DNA from: Lachnospiraceae bacterium | GTDB taxonomy: Bacteria > Bacillota > Clostridia > Lachnospirales > Lachnospiraceae | Direction of reading: 5' to 3' | Length of the DNA stretch: 64,000 nucleotides | Assembly (NCBI GenBank): GCA_022791975.1 | Contig: JAAWAC010000044.1 | Coordinates: forward strand, 62,001 to 126,000 | In this document: positions 47,608-58,833 of the stretch, piece after piece | Numbering within the stretch: the stretch's first letter is position 1 | Layout: every line of letters begins with the position of its first letter | Notes under the pieces: model-generated | What the model was told of the DNA's origin: nothing | The model's input: the letters and a program-made list of their open reading frames with translations, nothing else | Database searches by the model: none | Position numbers and translations under genes: made by a program

Positions 47608-47638
47608 AAGTTATAACGGGATGGGAAAGGGAGCAGAT

Positions 47639-49108
47639 ATGAATCAGGAGATGAGACAGAAGCTTATATGGCTGCTGGCCGGAATTGTGTTGCTGGGAAT
47701 CCTGTTGCTTGTGGGAAGTCGTGAGGCAGGGAGAAGAGAGACACCTGGGGAGCAGCAGGAAGAGAAGGAGCAGCCAGAGGAGATTCCCCAGGCTCAGGTG
47801 GAGCCAAAGCCCATACCAGTGCCGGAATATAATGGATATATCCGGGTGCTCTTGAAAACCAACCAGTATGCGGGAATTTTTCATGAAACTGTGGAAATTC
47901 TGGAGGGAGATCGTACCTGGAGCTTTCGGAGAGAGGGAGATACATATTTTGTAAACGATGAGGCATGGGAGGAGGAAAATTTTCCTATGTGTCTGGAAGC
48001 GGGGGAGGAGAGAATCACCGTGTCCTCTTTGGAGCGGGCTTATGGAAATCCTGCCCTGGAAGGAAGCCTGGAGATTTATGGAACCGCAGAGGGCTTTGTG
48101 CTTGTAAATGAGTTGCCTTTGGAGAGCTATCTGAAATATGTGGTTCCCAGTGAAATGCCTGCCTCCTATGAGCTGGAAGCCTTAAAGGCCCAGGCGGTTT
48201 GTGCCAGGACCTATGCCTGTATGCAGATGACATCCTATGCCTATCCGGATTATCTGGCCCATGTGGACGACAGTGTTAGCTATCAGGTGTATCAGAATTT
48301 GGATGCAGCAGAGCGATCCAACCAGGCTGTGGCGGAGACGGAAGGGCAGGTAATGACTTATGAGGGACAGATTATTCATGCCTATTATTTTTCCACCTCC
48401 TGGGGGCATACCAGCAATGAAAATGTATGGTGGGAGGGAGATTCCTCCCAGACACCGTATCTTTTGGAAAAAAATGTAAATTCATCCGGGGAAAGTCTGG
48501 ATCTATCCACGGAGGAGGCTTTTGGCGCTTTTCTGGAGCAGACGGATGACACCTGCTATGACAGAGAGATTCGCTGGTACCGATGGAGCACGTATATTGA
48601 TGTGGACACCTTGTCTGAGCACTTAAATGCGGAGCTTATGACCCGCTATCAGGCAAATCCGGAGGCTATCTTGAATATCCGTGCAGGAAAATTTGTCAGT
48701 GCGCCGGTGACAAGTGTGGGGACTATCCAGGAGATCACAGTGTTGGAGCGGGGAGCCGGCGGAGTTTTACAGAAGATTCAGGTAAAGGGAAGTCGGCGGA
48801 CGGTGCAGATTATGACGGAGTATAATATCCGTGCCCTTTTAAATGTGAACGGAGAAACCATTCAACTGCAGGATGGCAGTGAGAGCAAGGGAGGAGCCCT
48901 GCTTCCCAGTGGATATTTTGCCATAAACCCTGAGTACGAGGGAGAAGAGCTGAAAGGATTTACCATAAAGGGCGGCGGTCTGGGTCATGGAGTGGGCATG
49001 AGCCAGAATGGAGCTAATCAAATGGCAAAGGAGGGAAATGCTTTTGAGGAAATTCTGAAGTTTTTTTATACAGGGGTTGATTTAACGGAGGTTTCTGCGT
49101 TATACTAA
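47639..49108 (+). CDS. SpoIID/LytB-domain protein
   Basis: LPLESYLKYVVPSEMPASYELEALKAQAVCARTYA; GGGLGHGVGMSQNGANQMAKEG. Confidence 0.92.
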   Translation: MNQEMRQKLIWLLAGIVLLGILLLVGSREAGRRETPGEQQEEKEQPEEIPQAQVEPKPIPVPEYNGYIRVLLKTNQYAGIFHETVEILEGDRTWSFRREGDTYFVNDEAWEEENFPMCLEAGEERITVSSLERAYGNPALEGSLEIYGTAEGFVLVNELPLESYLKYVVPSEMPASYELEALKAQAVCARTYACMQMTSYAYPDYLAHVDDSVSYQVYQNLDAAERSNQAVAETEGQVMTYEGQIIHAYYFSTSWGHTSNENVWWEGDSSQTPYLLEKNVNSSGESLDLSTEEAFGAFLEQTDDTCYDREIRWYRWSTYIDVDTLSEHLNAELMTRYQANPEAILNIRAGKFVSAPVTSVGTIQEITVLERGAGGVLQKIQVKGSRRTVQIMTEYNIRALLNVNGETIQLQDGSESKGGALLPSGYFAINPEYEGEELKGFTIKGGGLGHGVGMSQNGANQMAKEGNAFEEILKFFYTGVDLTEVSALY

Positions 49109-49122
49109 ACTTTACATACCGT

Positions 49123-49146
49123 AAAAGGCTTATAATAAGGCCTTTT
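49123..49146 (+). terminator. Hairpin terminator after the SpoIID-like gene
   Basis: AAAAGGC-ttataataag-GCCTTTT. Confidence 0.5.
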
Positions 49147-49174
49147 ATGGGAGGGTGATAGGTGGGAGGATGAA

Positions 49175-50035
49175 ATGCTCTCTACGTTGGTGAAGTATAT
49201 TCGGGGCTTTTTAAAGGAAATGAATCGGGATCATGTGAGTGCTTATGCGGCGCAGGCCGCCTATTTTACCATGCTCTCTTTTATTCCCTTTGTGCTGCTT
49301 CTGCTTACTTTGCTGCAATATACGGCGCTGAAAAAGGAAGATTTGTATGTGGTGGCCCAGACGATTCTGCCAGATACCCTGGACCGGTTTGTCCTGGGAA
49401 TCGTGAATGAGGTGTATGAGCGGGGAGCCCTGGCCATTTCTATCTCCGCTGTTGTGGCTGCCTGGTCGTCGGGAAAAGCCTTTCTCTCCCTTATGCGGGG
49501 AATGAATGTGATTTACGATGTGGAGGAACACCGGAATTATCTGGTATTGCGCCTTCGGGCTACGGTGTATACCCTATTGTTTGTGGTGGCTATTATTCTG
49601 TCTTTGGTGCTTTTGGTATTTGGCAACAGCATTCACCATATGATTTTGCGGTATATTCCTATATTGGGAGTGGTGACAGGGGCCATAATCGGGTTGAAAA
49701 ATTTTATTTCTCTGGGAGGTTTTACCTGCTTTTTCGTAGTTCTCTACCGCTTTGTGCCCAACCGAAAGGCTACGCTGTTAAGCCAGGTGCCCGGGGCTGC
49801 GTTTACAGCCATTGGATGGTATCTGTTTTCCACAGGATTTTCTCTCTATATTGACATGTCTGATGGCTTTTCCAACATGTATGGCAGCCTGACCACCATT
49901 ATCTTGGTGATGCTGTGGCTGTATTTTTGTATGTATATTATGCTGATTGGAGCGGAGATGAATGCATATTTTGAGGATCAATTCTATCAGCTGCGGGAAT
50001 ACCGAAAGATTGTGAAGCAGGGGGATGGAAAGTAA
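49175..50035 (+). CDS. YihY/BrkB family membrane protein
   Basis: SAYAAQAAYFTMLSFIPFVLLLLTLLQYT; multi-TM; C-terminal MLWLYFCMYIMLIGAEMNAYFE. Confidence 0.93.
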   Translation: MLSTLVKYIRGFLKEMNRDHVSAYAAQAAYFTMLSFIPFVLLLLTLLQYTALKKEDLYVVAQTILPDTLDRFVLGIVNEVYERGALAISISAVVAAWSSGKAFLSLMRGMNVIYDVEEHRNYLVLRLRATVYTLLFVVAIILSLVLLVFGNSIHHMILRYIPILGVVTGAIIGLKNFISLGGFTCFFVVLYRFVPNRKATLLSQVPGAAFTAIGWYLFSTGFSLYIDMSDGFSNMYGSLTTIILVMLWLYFCMYIMLIGAEMNAYFEDQFYQLREYRKIVKQGDGK

Positions 50036-50104
50036 AGAGACCAGAATGGATAAAACCGTAAGATACATGGTTAGGAGGAAAGCCACGGCTTTGGAGGCTT
50101 ACAT

Positions 50105-51463
50105 ATGACACAAAATCAGGATATGACCAGGGGGAAGCCCTTGAAACTTCTGTTTTTCTTTGCATTGCCTTTGATGTTTGGGAATGTATTTCAGCAGCTC
50201 TACACGGTGGTGGATACGGCCATTGTGGGGCAGGGCGTGGGAATGGACGCTCTGGCGGCGCTGGGCAGCGTGGACTGGCTCAACTGGATGTTTCTGGGGA
50301 TTGCCCAGGGATTTACCCAGGGGTTTGCCGTGCTGGTTTCCCAGAAATATGGGGAGAAGGACTTAGAAGGGATGAGGCGGGTAACCGGAATCTCTGCTAT
50401 GCTCTCCCTTTGGATTGCTCTGGCGGTGATGGCTCTTGGAGAGCTGGGACTGCCGTTGCTTCTTATGATTTTACGGGTGCCAACAGAGCTTCGGGGATTG
50501 GCTTCTCTCTATATGCGCATTTTGTTGGGAGGATTTCCGGCGGTGATGTTTTTTAATTACTGCTCTTCCGTTTTGCGGGCTGTGGGGGACAGCAGTACTC
50601 CCCTGCGGGCTATGGTGACAGCGGCCCTTACAAATATTGTGCTGGACTGGGTGGTTGTATTTCAATTTGGCTGGGGCATTGCAGGTGCTGCAGGTGCCAC
50701 GGTGTTTTCTCAGTGCTTTTCGGGATTTTTGTGCGCCCGAAAAATTTATCGCACGCCGGAGTTGCATTTTGGCAGAGAACAGATGGGGCTAGATCTTGTG
50801 CTTCAGAGGAATCTTATGGGGATTGGCACGCCAGTGGCAGCCAAAAATATTATGATTTCTCTGGGAGGCATGGTGTTGCAGACCATTGTAAATGGATTTG
50901 GCATGAGCTTTATTGCTGGCTTTACGGCCACCAATAAGCTTTATGGCCTTCTGGAGACCGCGGCTGTCTCCTACGGATATGCGGTTACCACCTATGTGGG
51001 GCAGAATTACGGGGCAGGGCAAATCCAGCGAATTCGAACTGGAGTTCGCGCGGCGGTATATTTGTCTATAGGGACCTCCGTGATAATCGGCGCAGCAATG
51101 CTGCTGTTTGGCCGGGAGATTACGAGTATTTTTATTTCTTCTGATGTGCCGGAGATTGCGGCTGCGGCCACGGATACAGCCTGCCTTTATCTCTATGTGA
51201 TGAGCGTCTGCCTGCCCATTTTGTATGTGCTTCATGTGTACCTGGCGGCTCTCCAGGGGATGGGGCATACCATGCTGGCCATGGTGGCTGGCATTATTGA
51301 GTTTGGTCTGCGGGTAGGAGTGTCTCTGGCTGTGGGGGTGACCGGATATACTTTGGGAATTTTCGGCGCGGAGGTGGCGGCCTGGACGGGGTCCGTGGTA
51401 TTTTTGATGCCCTGGTATTATCGGAAGATCCGGGAAGCTGGGAAAACTTTAAAATTTCCTTGA
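50105..51463 (+). CDS. MATE family efflux transporter
   Basis: ALPLMFGNVFQQLYTVVDTAIVGQGVGMDALAALGS; multi-TM. Confidence 0.94.
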   Translation: MTQNQDMTRGKPLKLLFFFALPLMFGNVFQQLYTVVDTAIVGQGVGMDALAALGSVDWLNWMFLGIAQGFTQGFAVLVSQKYGEKDLEGMRRVTGISAMLSLWIALAVMALGELGLPLLLMILRVPTELRGLASLYMRILLGGFPAVMFFNYCSSVLRAVGDSSTPLRAMVTAALTNIVLDWVVVFQFGWGIAGAAGATVFSQCFSGFLCARKIYRTPELHFGREQMGLDLVLQRNLMGIGTPVAAKNIMISLGGMVLQTIVNGFGMSFIAGFTATNKLYGLLETAAVSYGYAVTTYVGQNYGAGQIQRIRTGVRAAVYLSIGTSVIIGAAMLLFGREITSIFISSDVPEIAAAATDTACLYLYVMSVCLPILYVLHVYLAALQGMGHTMLAMVAGIIEFGLRVGVSLAVGVTGYTLGIFGAEVAAWTGSVVFLMPWYYRKIREAGKTLKFP

Positions 51464-51499
51464 CATCCCCGCATTTTATGTTAGAATAAGCTTTGATAT

Positions 51500-51755
51500 T
51501 GAGAAATGCAGTGAAAGTGTCAGTAGATAACTGTCATTCCGTCAGAGAGAGGCTGTCACCGGCTGAAAGCAGCCTTCGGTTCCGATAATTATTGAATTTC
51601 CCACTGGAGCAGCACCGCTGAAATGAAAGAAAAACGTAAGCGGTGACGACGCCTGCACGTTACGCAGAAGCTTAAGAGTCTGTCCGATCAGGGGCAGGAA
51701 CAAGGGTGGTACCGCGAAGACAAGCTTCGTCCCTTTTTGGGGCGGAGTTTTTTTA
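51500..51755 (+). promoter_or_regulatory. T-box leader (tRNA-Phe-responsive) of pheST
   Basis: Canonical T-box AAGGGTGGTACCGCG (51702-51716); candidate TTC (Phe) specifier in ATTGAATTTCC near 51598; terminator hairpin TCGTCCCtttttGGGGCGGAGTTTTTTT; upstream of pheS. Confidence 0.92.
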
Positions 51756-51905
51756 TGGCTTGAGAGAAGTTTTCGGCCGTAAAAGACCCTCCAGAAGATG
51801 TTAGGGCATATGTCACAATACAGCTGGGGAGGTGCCTTGGAGAAGTGGCCCAGGGGATAGTTTCAGAGAAATGCTGTCTACAGACATAAAAAGAGGAGAG
51901 TAGCC

Positions 51906-52925
51906 ATGAAAGAAAAATTGCAGAAAATTCAGGAAAAGGCCATGTCCCAGATTCGGTCAGCCAGTGACCTGTCTATGCTGAATGATGTGCGTGTGAGCGT
52001 GCTGGGAAAGAAGGGAGAGTTGACCAGCGTACTGAAGAGTATGAAGGATGTGGCCGCGGAGGAGCGTCCCAAGGTGGGGCAGATGGTCAATGATGTGCGC
52101 AGCGAGATTGAGAGAATGCTGGAGGAAGCCAAGGAGGCTATGGAGTCGGCTCTGCGGGAGGCAAAATTAAAGGCAGAGGTCCTGGATGTGACACTGCCAG
52201 CCAAGAAAAACTGTGTGGGGCATCGACATCCCAACACCATTGCCCTGGAAGAGGTGGAGCGTATTTTTATCGGCATGGGCTATGAGGTGGTGGAGGGTCC
52301 GGAAGTGGAATACCTGGATTACAACTTTACCAAGCTTAATATTCCGGAGGGGCATCCGGCCCGGGATGAGCAGGATACCTTCTTTATTGACAGTCGTATC
52401 TGCCTGCGCTCACAGACTTCGCCGGTACAGGCCCGGACCATGGAAAGGGGGAAGCTGCCCATTCGGATGATTGCGCCGGGACGGGTATTCCGCTCAGACG
52501 AGGTGGATGCCACCCATTCTCCCTCCTTTCATCAGGTCGAGGGACTGGTCATTGATAAAAATATTACCTTTGCAGATTTAAAGGGAACGCTGGAAGAATT
52601 TGCCAGGGAGCTTTTTGGAGAGAATACCAGGACGAAATTTCGTCCCCATCATTTCCCCTTTACGGAGCCCAGCGCAGAGGTGGACGTAAGCTGCTTTAAA
52701 TGTGGCGGCAAGGGATGCCGGTTCTGCAAGGGCAGTGGCTGGATAGAGATTCTGGGCTGTGGTATGGTGCATCCCCATGTGCTGGAGATGTGCGGCATCG
52801 ATCCCAAAGAATACACGGGCTTTGCTTTTGGCATGGGATTGGAGCGGATTGCGCTGCTGAAATACGAGATTGACGATATGCGTTTGCTGTATGAGAATGA
52901 CACCCGGTTTTTAAAACAATTTTAA
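51906..52925 (+). CDS. pheS: Phenylalanine-tRNA ligase alpha subunit
   Basis: HPNTIALEEVERIFIGMGYEVVEGPEVE; FHQVEGLVID; FAFGMGLERIALLKYEIDDMRL. Confidence 0.98.
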   Translation: MKEKLQKIQEKAMSQIRSASDLSMLNDVRVSVLGKKGELTSVLKSMKDVAAEERPKVGQMVNDVRSEIERMLEEAKEAMESALREAKLKAEVLDVTLPAKKNCVGHRHPNTIALEEVERIFIGMGYEVVEGPEVEYLDYNFTKLNIPEGHPARDEQDTFFIDSRICLRSQTSPVQARTMERGKLPIRMIAPGRVFRSDEVDATHSPSFHQVEGLVIDKNITFADLKGTLEEFARELFGENTRTKFRPHHFPFTEPSAEVDVSCFKCGGKGCRFCKGSGWIEILGCGMVHPHVLEMCGIDPKEYTGFAFGMGLERIALLKYEIDDMRLLYENDTRFLKQF

Positions 52926-53011
52926 GAGCCAAATAGTATAGAGCGCCCAAGGAGCATAGTTTTGGGGTAAAAAAGACGCGAACGAAAAATCAGGAAAGGG
53001 ATTGGAAAATT

Positions 53012-55432
53012 ATGGAAACTTCTTTATCATGGATCAAAGCATATGTGCCGGATCTCCATGTGACGGCTCAGGAATATACGGATGCCATGACCTTATCCGG
53101 CACCAAGGTGGAGGGTTATCAACGGCTGGACGGGGATTTGGATAAGATTGTTATCGGGCAGATTTTAAAGATTGAGCGGCACCCGGATGCAGATAAACTG
53201 GTGGTGTGTCAGGTGGACATTGGGGAGGCAGTGCCCATTCAGATTGTAACGGGTGCGCCCAATGTGGAGGAAGGACAGAAGGTGCCGGTGGTGTTAGATG
53301 GCGGTCGTGTGGCCGGGGGACACGATGGCAAAATGACACCTGGAGGGATTGCCATTAAAACGGGGAAGCTTCGGGGAGTGGAATCCCACGGCATGATGTG
53401 CTCCATTGAGGAGTTGGGACAGACCCGGGAATTGTTTCCCGAGGCGCCGGAGAATGGGATTTATATTTTCCCGGAGGACGTGACTGTGGGAGAGAGTGCC
53501 ATTCATGCCCTGGGGCTGGATGATGTGATCTTTGAATACGAGATTACCTCCAACCGGGTGGACTGCTACAGCGTCATTGGCATTGCCAGGGAAGCAGCAG
53601 CAACCTTTGGCAAGAAATTTGTGCCTCCTGTGGTGGAGGTGAAGGGCTCCGGAGGGGATGTGAATGATTACATTAAGGTGGATGTAAAGGATGTGGATCT
53701 GTGTCCCCGGTATTGTGCAAGGGTGGTAAAAAATATTAGGCTGGCTCCCTCGCCCAGGTGGATGCAGCAGCGTCTGGCGGTAAATGGCATTCGCCCCATT
53801 AACAATATTGTGGATATCACCAACTATGTGATGGAGGAATACGGACAGCCCATGCACGCCTATGATCTGGATACCATTGCCGGAAAACAAATTCTGGTAC
53901 GCCGGGCAGAAAAGGATGAAAAGTTTGTAACCCTGGACGGCCAGGAGCGGACCATGGATGACTCTGTGCTGATGATCTGCGATGGGGAGAAGGCCATCGG
54001 CGTGGCAGGTATCATGGGTGGAGAGAATTCCATGATTACGGACAGCGTAAAGACTATGCTTTTTGAGGCTGCCTGCTTTGACGGCACCAATATTCGTCTT
54101 TCCGCCAAGAAGGTAGGCCTTCGGACTGATGCATCAGGTAAGTTTGAGAAGGGATTGGACCCCAACAATGCCATGGAGGCCATAAACCGTGCCTGTCAGC
54201 TGGTAGAGGAGCTGGGAGCTGGTGAGGTGGTAGACGGTGTGGTAGATGTTTATCCAGGAGTGCGAGAGCCGGTATGTGTGCCCTTTGAGCCGGAAAAGAT
54301 CAACGGATTATTGGGAACACAGCTCTCAAAGGAGGAGATGCTGGGGTATTTCCAGACCCTGGAGCTGGTTTATGATAAAAAGAATGACCAGGTGATTGTG
54401 CCTACCTTCCGCCAGGATATCACCTGTACGGCTGATTTAGCCGAGGAGGTGGCGCGGTTTTACGGATATGACAATATTCCGGTGACCCTGCCCAGAGGAG
54501 AGGCCACCACTGGCAAGCTGCCTTTTAAGCTTCGGGTGGAAGCGGTGGCCAGGGAGATTGCAGAGTTCTGTGGTTTTTCTCAGGGCATGTGTTATTCCTT
54601 TGAAAGTCCCAAGGTATTTGACAAGCTGCGCTTGGATAAGGAGGATCCCCTGCGCCAGGCGGTGGTGATCTCCAATCCGCTGGGAGAGGATTTCAGCATT
54701 ATGCGCACCACATCCTTAAATGGTATGCTTACCTCCCTGGCTACCAATTACAATCGGCGGAATAAAAATGTGCGGCTGTATGAGCTGGGAAATATCTATC
54801 TTCCTGGGGAGCTTCCGGTGACAGAGCTTCCGGATGAGAGGATGCAGTTTACCCTGGGCATGTATGGAGAGGGAGACTTCTTTACCATGAAGGGTGTGGT
54901 GGAGGAATTTTTTGACAAGATCGGCATGGAAAAAAGGCGCAGTTACCAGCCAGACAGCGGGAAAAACTATCTGCACCCGGGACGACAGGCCCATATTGTC
55001 TATGAAAAAACTGTGATTGGGTATCTGGGAGAGATTCATCCTGCTGTGGCGGATTCCTACAGTATTGGAGAGCGGGTCTATGTGGCTGTGCTGGATATGC
55101 CTTCCCTGCTGCCCTTTGCCTCCTTTGACAGAAAATATGAAGGAGTTGCCCGGTATCCGGCTGTGAATCGGGATATTTCCATGGTGGTGCCCCGGACCAT
55201 TCTGGCAGGCCAGATTGAGGATATGATTGCCCAGCGGGGTGGGAAGTATCTGGAGAGCTATGAGCTGTTTGATATTTATGAGGGCAGCCAGATTAAGGAG
55301 GGCTATAAATCCCTGGCCTATTCCATTGTATTTAGGGCTAAGGACCGGACTTTGGAGGAGACGGACGTGACAGCAGCCATGAAAAAGATTCTCCATGGGC
55401 TGGAGTCTCTGGGAATTGAATTGCGCCAGTAA
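53012..55432 (+). CDS. pheT: Phenylalanine-tRNA ligase beta subunit
   Basis: METSLSWIKAYVPD; tRNA-binding EMAP-like domain; B3/B4, B5 and FDX-ACB C-terminal domains. Confidence 0.98.
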   Translation: METSLSWIKAYVPDLHVTAQEYTDAMTLSGTKVEGYQRLDGDLDKIVIGQILKIERHPDADKLVVCQVDIGEAVPIQIVTGAPNVEEGQKVPVVLDGGRVAGGHDGKMTPGGIAIKTGKLRGVESHGMMCSIEELGQTRELFPEAPENGIYIFPEDVTVGESAIHALGLDDVIFEYEITSNRVDCYSVIGIAREAAATFGKKFVPPVVEVKGSGGDVNDYIKVDVKDVDLCPRYCARVVKNIRLAPSPRWMQQRLAVNGIRPINNIVDITNYVMEEYGQPMHAYDLDTIAGKQILVRRAEKDEKFVTLDGQERTMDDSVLMICDGEKAIGVAGIMGGENSMITDSVKTMLFEAACFDGTNIRLSAKKVGLRTDASGKFEKGLDPNNAMEAINRACQLVEELGAGEVVDGVVDVYPGVREPVCVPFEPEKINGLLGTQLSKEEMLGYFQTLELVYDKKNDQVIVPTFRQDITCTADLAEEVARFYGYDNIPVTLPRGEATTGKLPFKLRVEAVAREIAEFCGFSQGMCYSFESPKVFDKLRLDKEDPLRQAVVISNPLGEDFSIMRTTSLNGMLTSLATNYNRRNKNVRLYELGNIYLPGELPVTELPDERMQFTLGMYGEGDFFTMKGVVEEFFDKIGMEKRRSYQPDSGKNYLHPGRQAHIVYEKTVIGYLGEIHPAVADSYSIGERVYVAVLDMPSLLPFASFDRKYEGVARYPAVNRDISMVVPRTILAGQIEDMIAQRGGKYLESYELFDIYEGSQIKEGYKSLAYSIVFRAKDRTLEETDVTAAMKKILHGLESLGIELRQ

Positions 55433-55527
55433 GACTTATCATGGACATACCATATCATAACATACAGGTGCTCTGCTGGCTTTTTCCGATGCCGGTGGAG
55501 CACCTGCATATGTGTGGAGGAGACAGG

Positions 55528-55713
55528 ATGAAGGGAAGCAAGGGCAGCTGTGAATGCTGCATGAATTATCTATATGATGAGGATTACGAATGTTATACCT
55601 GTGAGATGGATCTGGACGAGGATGAGATGGGGCGTTTTCTCACAAACCGTTTTGACAACTGTCCCTATTTTCAATATAATGATGAGTACAGGGTAGTTCG
55701 CAAGCAGATGTAG
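55528..55713 (+). CDS. Small cysteine/acidic-rich protein (DUF6472-like)
   Basis: MKGSKGSCECCMNYLYDEDYECYTCEMDLDEDEMGRFL...CPYFQYNDEYRVVRKQM; GGAGGAGACAGG before ATG. Confidence 0.75.
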   Translation: MKGSKGSCECCMNYLYDEDYECYTCEMDLDEDEMGRFLTNRFDNCPYFQYNDEYRVVRKQM

Positions 55714-55760
55714 TGGGATGCATCTGGGGATCTTTCCCTGTGCCAGGAGGGACAGACAAC

Positions 55761-56702
55761 ATGATTAAAATATATAGGACAGACGATCAGCGAATCCATG
55801 AGGAGGAAAAAATGGCGGACGGGGTCTGGGTGCAAATGATTCAGCCCACCCGGGAGGAGCTGGAGCAGGTCAGCCAGGTGAATCACATTGATATTGACGA
55901 TCTGATGGCAGCTCTGGACGAGGAGGAAAGCTCCCGTATTGAGCTGGAGGATGGCTACACCTTGATTTTGGTGGACATTCCCACCCGGGAGGTGCGGCAT
56001 GATAAAATGACCTATACCACCATTCCTCTGGGAATTGTCCTGACCCAGTCTCTGATTATCACGGTGTGTACGGAGGACACGCCTATTTTGCAGCGGTTTG
56101 TGAGAAACCGGGTGCGGGAATTTAGCACCAAGAAAAAGCTGCGGTTTGTGTACCAGATTTTGTTCCGGGTGGCTACACTCTATCAGGAGAATCTGCGGTT
56201 TCTGGACAAGAAGCGGCTGGAGATGGAGGAGTGCGTGCTGGGAAACACGGAAGATATTGACTTGATTGCCCTCCATGAGCTGGAATCAACGCTGGTATAC
56301 TTTGCCACCTCCCTGCGGGCCAATGCGGCGGTGCTAGAGAGGCTGACCCGCTATAAGCGCCTGGAGCAGTATCCCGATGACCAGGAGCTGTTGGATGATG
56401 TAATAGTGGAAAATCATCAGGCTATTGAGATGACCATGATCTATAAGGACATTATCAACGGAACCCGGGAGCTTTTGTCGGCGGTTATCAATAACCGGCT
56501 AAACAATGTGATGAAGTTTCTCACCTCTGTGACTCTGGTTATGGCCATTCCCACCATTATCTCGGGTATTTATGGGATGAATGTGGACGGGCGGTGGATG
56601 CCTCTGGCCACGGTGCCCTACGGTTTTTACTGGATTTGCCTTCTGACCTTTGTGATATGTGTGATTGCCCTGATATTGTTGAAAAAGAAAAAAATGTTGT
56701 AG
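55761..56702 (+). CDS. CorA-family divalent cation transporter
   Basis: C-terminal two TM with [11 protein letters not shown] (GMN motif). Confidence 0.95.
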   Translation: MIKIYRTDDQRIHEEEKMADGVWVQMIQPTREELEQVSQVNHIDIDDLMAALDEEESSRIELEDGYTLILVDIPTREVRHDKMTYTTIPLGIVLTQSLIITVCTEDTPILQRFVRNRVREFSTKKKLRFVYQILFRVATLYQENLRFLDKKRLEMEECVLGNTEDIDLIALHELESTLVYFATSLRANAAVLERLTRYKRLEQYPDDQELLDDVIVENHQAIEMTMIYKDIINGTRELLSAVINNRLNNVMKFLTSVTLVMAIPTIISGIYGMNVDGRWMPLATVPYGFYWICLLTFVICVIALILLKKKKML

Positions 56703-56710
56703 GAGACAGA

Positions 56711-57754
56711 ATGAAAACATCGGATTTTTACTATGAGCTGCCTCAGCAGCTAATTGCCCAGGACCCCTTAGAGGAAAGGAGCAGCTCCAGGCTTTTGGTG
56801 CTTCACCGGGATAGACAGGAGCTGGAGCATCGAATTTTTAGGGAAGTTCCGGAGTATCTGAATTCAGGAGACTGCCTGGTGATCAATGATACCAAGGTGA
56901 TTCCGGCCCGACTTTTTGGAGAGAAGGAGGACACAAAGGCAGGAATAGAGGTGCTTCTTTTAAAGCGCTGTACCAGATCGGAATTTGCCGGGGAAACCGT
57001 ATGGGAGACCCTGGTAAAGCCGGGGAAAAAGGCCCGGCCTGGGGCCCGGATTTCCTTTGGGGGAGGCCTTCTCATTGGGGAAGTGCTGGAGGTGGTGGAA
57101 GAGGGAAACCGCCTGATTCGGTTTACTTATAAAGGGATTTTTGAAGAGCTTTTGGACAGGCTGGGACAGATGCCTCTTCCTCCTTATATTACGCATCAGT
57201 TGCAAGACAAAAATCGGTATCAGACCGTATATGCCAGACATGAGGGATCGGCGGCTGCGCCTACGGCAGGGCTCCACTTTACCCCGGAGCTTTTGCAGGC
57301 CATAGAGGAGAAGGGAGTGAAGGTGGCCCATGTGACCCTCCATGTGGGGCTTGGCACCTTCCGTCCGGTGAAGGTGGAAGATGTGACGCAGCATCATATG
57401 CACTCGGAATTCTATGTGATAGAGGAGGAAGCGGCCCGGTTGATTAACCAGACAAAGGCGGCCGGTGGCCGTGTGATCTGTGTGGGAACCACCAGCTGTC
57501 GAACCCTGGAATCGGCAACGGATGAAAAGGGAATCCTCCACAGCGGAAGCGGCTGGACGGATATTTTTATTTATCCAGGTTACAGATTTAAGATGATGGA
57601 TGGCTTGATCACCAACTTTCACCTGCCAGAATCCACCCTTTTGATGCTGGTATCTGCCTTTGCCGGGAAGGAGACTGTGATGCAGGCTTATGAGAAGGCA
57701 GTAAGGGAGCAGTATCGGTTCTTTTCATTTGGAGATGCCATGCTTGTGGTGTGA
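56711..57754 (+). CDS. queA: S-adenosylmethionine:tRNA ribosyltransferase-isomerase
   Basis: [60 protein letters not shown]-like segment. Confidence 0.98.
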   Translation: MKTSDFYYELPQQLIAQDPLEERSSSRLLVLHRDRQELEHRIFREVPEYLNSGDCLVINDTKVIPARLFGEKEDTKAGIEVLLLKRCTRSEFAGETVWETLVKPGKKARPGARISFGGGLLIGEVLEVVEEGNRLIRFTYKGIFEELLDRLGQMPLPPYITHQLQDKNRYQTVYARHEGSAAAPTAGLHFTPELLQAIEEKGVKVAHVTLHVGLGTFRPVKVEDVTQHHMHSEFYVIEEEAARLINQTKAAGGRVICVGTTSCRTLESATDEKGILHSGSGWTDIFIYPGYRFKMMDGLITNFHLPESTLLMLVSAFAGKETVMQAYEKAVREQYRFFSFGDAMLVV

Positions 57755-57780
57755 GTAAAAAATTGGGGCGGAGAGGAAGA

Positions 57781-58722
57781 ATGATAATTAGTGCGAGCCG
57801 TAGAACGGATATTCCATCATACTATTCTGAATGGTTGTTTCATAGACTCAAAGAAGAGTATGTTCTGGTAAGAAATCCTATGAACATTCATCAAATTGCA
57901 AGAATAAATTTATCTCCTTCTGTTGTTGATGGAATTGTTTTTTGGACAAAAAATCCTATACCAATGCTGAATCGCCTTTCCGAAGTGGATAGATATCATT
58001 ATTATTTTCAGTTTACTTTGAATGCATATGACAAGGATGTAGAGCCTAATATTCCTTCAAAGACCCATATCATGATACCTGCATTTCAAAAGTTATCTCA
58101 AGTAATTGGGCGCGAAAAGGTAATATGGAGATACGATCCTATCTTCTTCAATGATAGGTACACCATGGAATATCACTGTAAATATTTTAAGGTATTAGCG
58201 GAAAAGCTCGGTGATTATACAGAAAAATGTACGATTAGTTTTCTTGATTTATATCGAAATACGGCTCGAAATATGTTACCTTTAAAAATTCAACAAGAGA
58301 AAAGAGAGCAGCAATTTGAAATTATGCAGAGATTCTCAGAGATTGCAAAGGCATATGGGTTTTATATAGATACCTGTGCTGAGGCGATAGAATTGGAGAA
58401 ATTTGGAATTTCTCATGCTCACTGTATTGATAGGGAGAGATTGGAACGGATTGGAAAATGTAAATTAACCATAGAAAAAGATCCAAACCAACGAACAGAA
58501 TGTGGGTGTATTGCCAGTATAGATATTGGAACTTATAATACCTGTAGGAATGGCTGTTTGTATTGTTATGCAAATTATAGTCATAAAGCCGTTATGAAAA
58601 ATACGCAGATTCATAATCCGGCATCACCACTTCTTTTTGGAGAGATTGGAGCAGATGATGTGATAAAGGAACGAAACGTTTTTTCATGTAAAGAATATCA
58701 GATGACACTGTTTGATTTGTAG
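57781..58722 (+). CDS. DUF1848 family protein
   Basis: MIISASRRTDIPSYYSEWLFHRLKEEYVLVRNPMN; Cys-rich CGCIASIDIGTYNTCRNGCLYCYANYS. Confidence 0.92.
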   Translation: MIISASRRTDIPSYYSEWLFHRLKEEYVLVRNPMNIHQIARINLSPSVVDGIVFWTKNPIPMLNRLSEVDRYHYYFQFTLNAYDKDVEPNIPSKTHIMIPAFQKLSQVIGREKVIWRYDPIFFNDRYTMEYHCKYFKVLAEKLGDYTEKCTISFLDLYRNTARNMLPLKIQQEKREQQFEIMQRFSEIAKAYGFYIDTCAEAIELEKFGISHAHCIDRERLERIGKCKLTIEKDPNQRTECGCIASIDIGTYNTCRNGCLYCYANYSHKAVMKNTQIHNPASPLLFGEIGADDVIKERNVFSCKEYQMTLFDL

Positions 58723-58833
58723 GCGAGTACACCTTTTTCCAATCAGGGGTATTACCATGTTCTCACCCAATATAATTTTGGGTATTATAATTAAGCAACG
58801 ATTCCATCCTCCGTTGCGGCACATAGGCCTTGA

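Noticed and set aside
47424-47609. 61-aa plus-strand ORF
   Set aside because: Lies inside the 6S-like ncRNA and runs into its terminator; no RBS.
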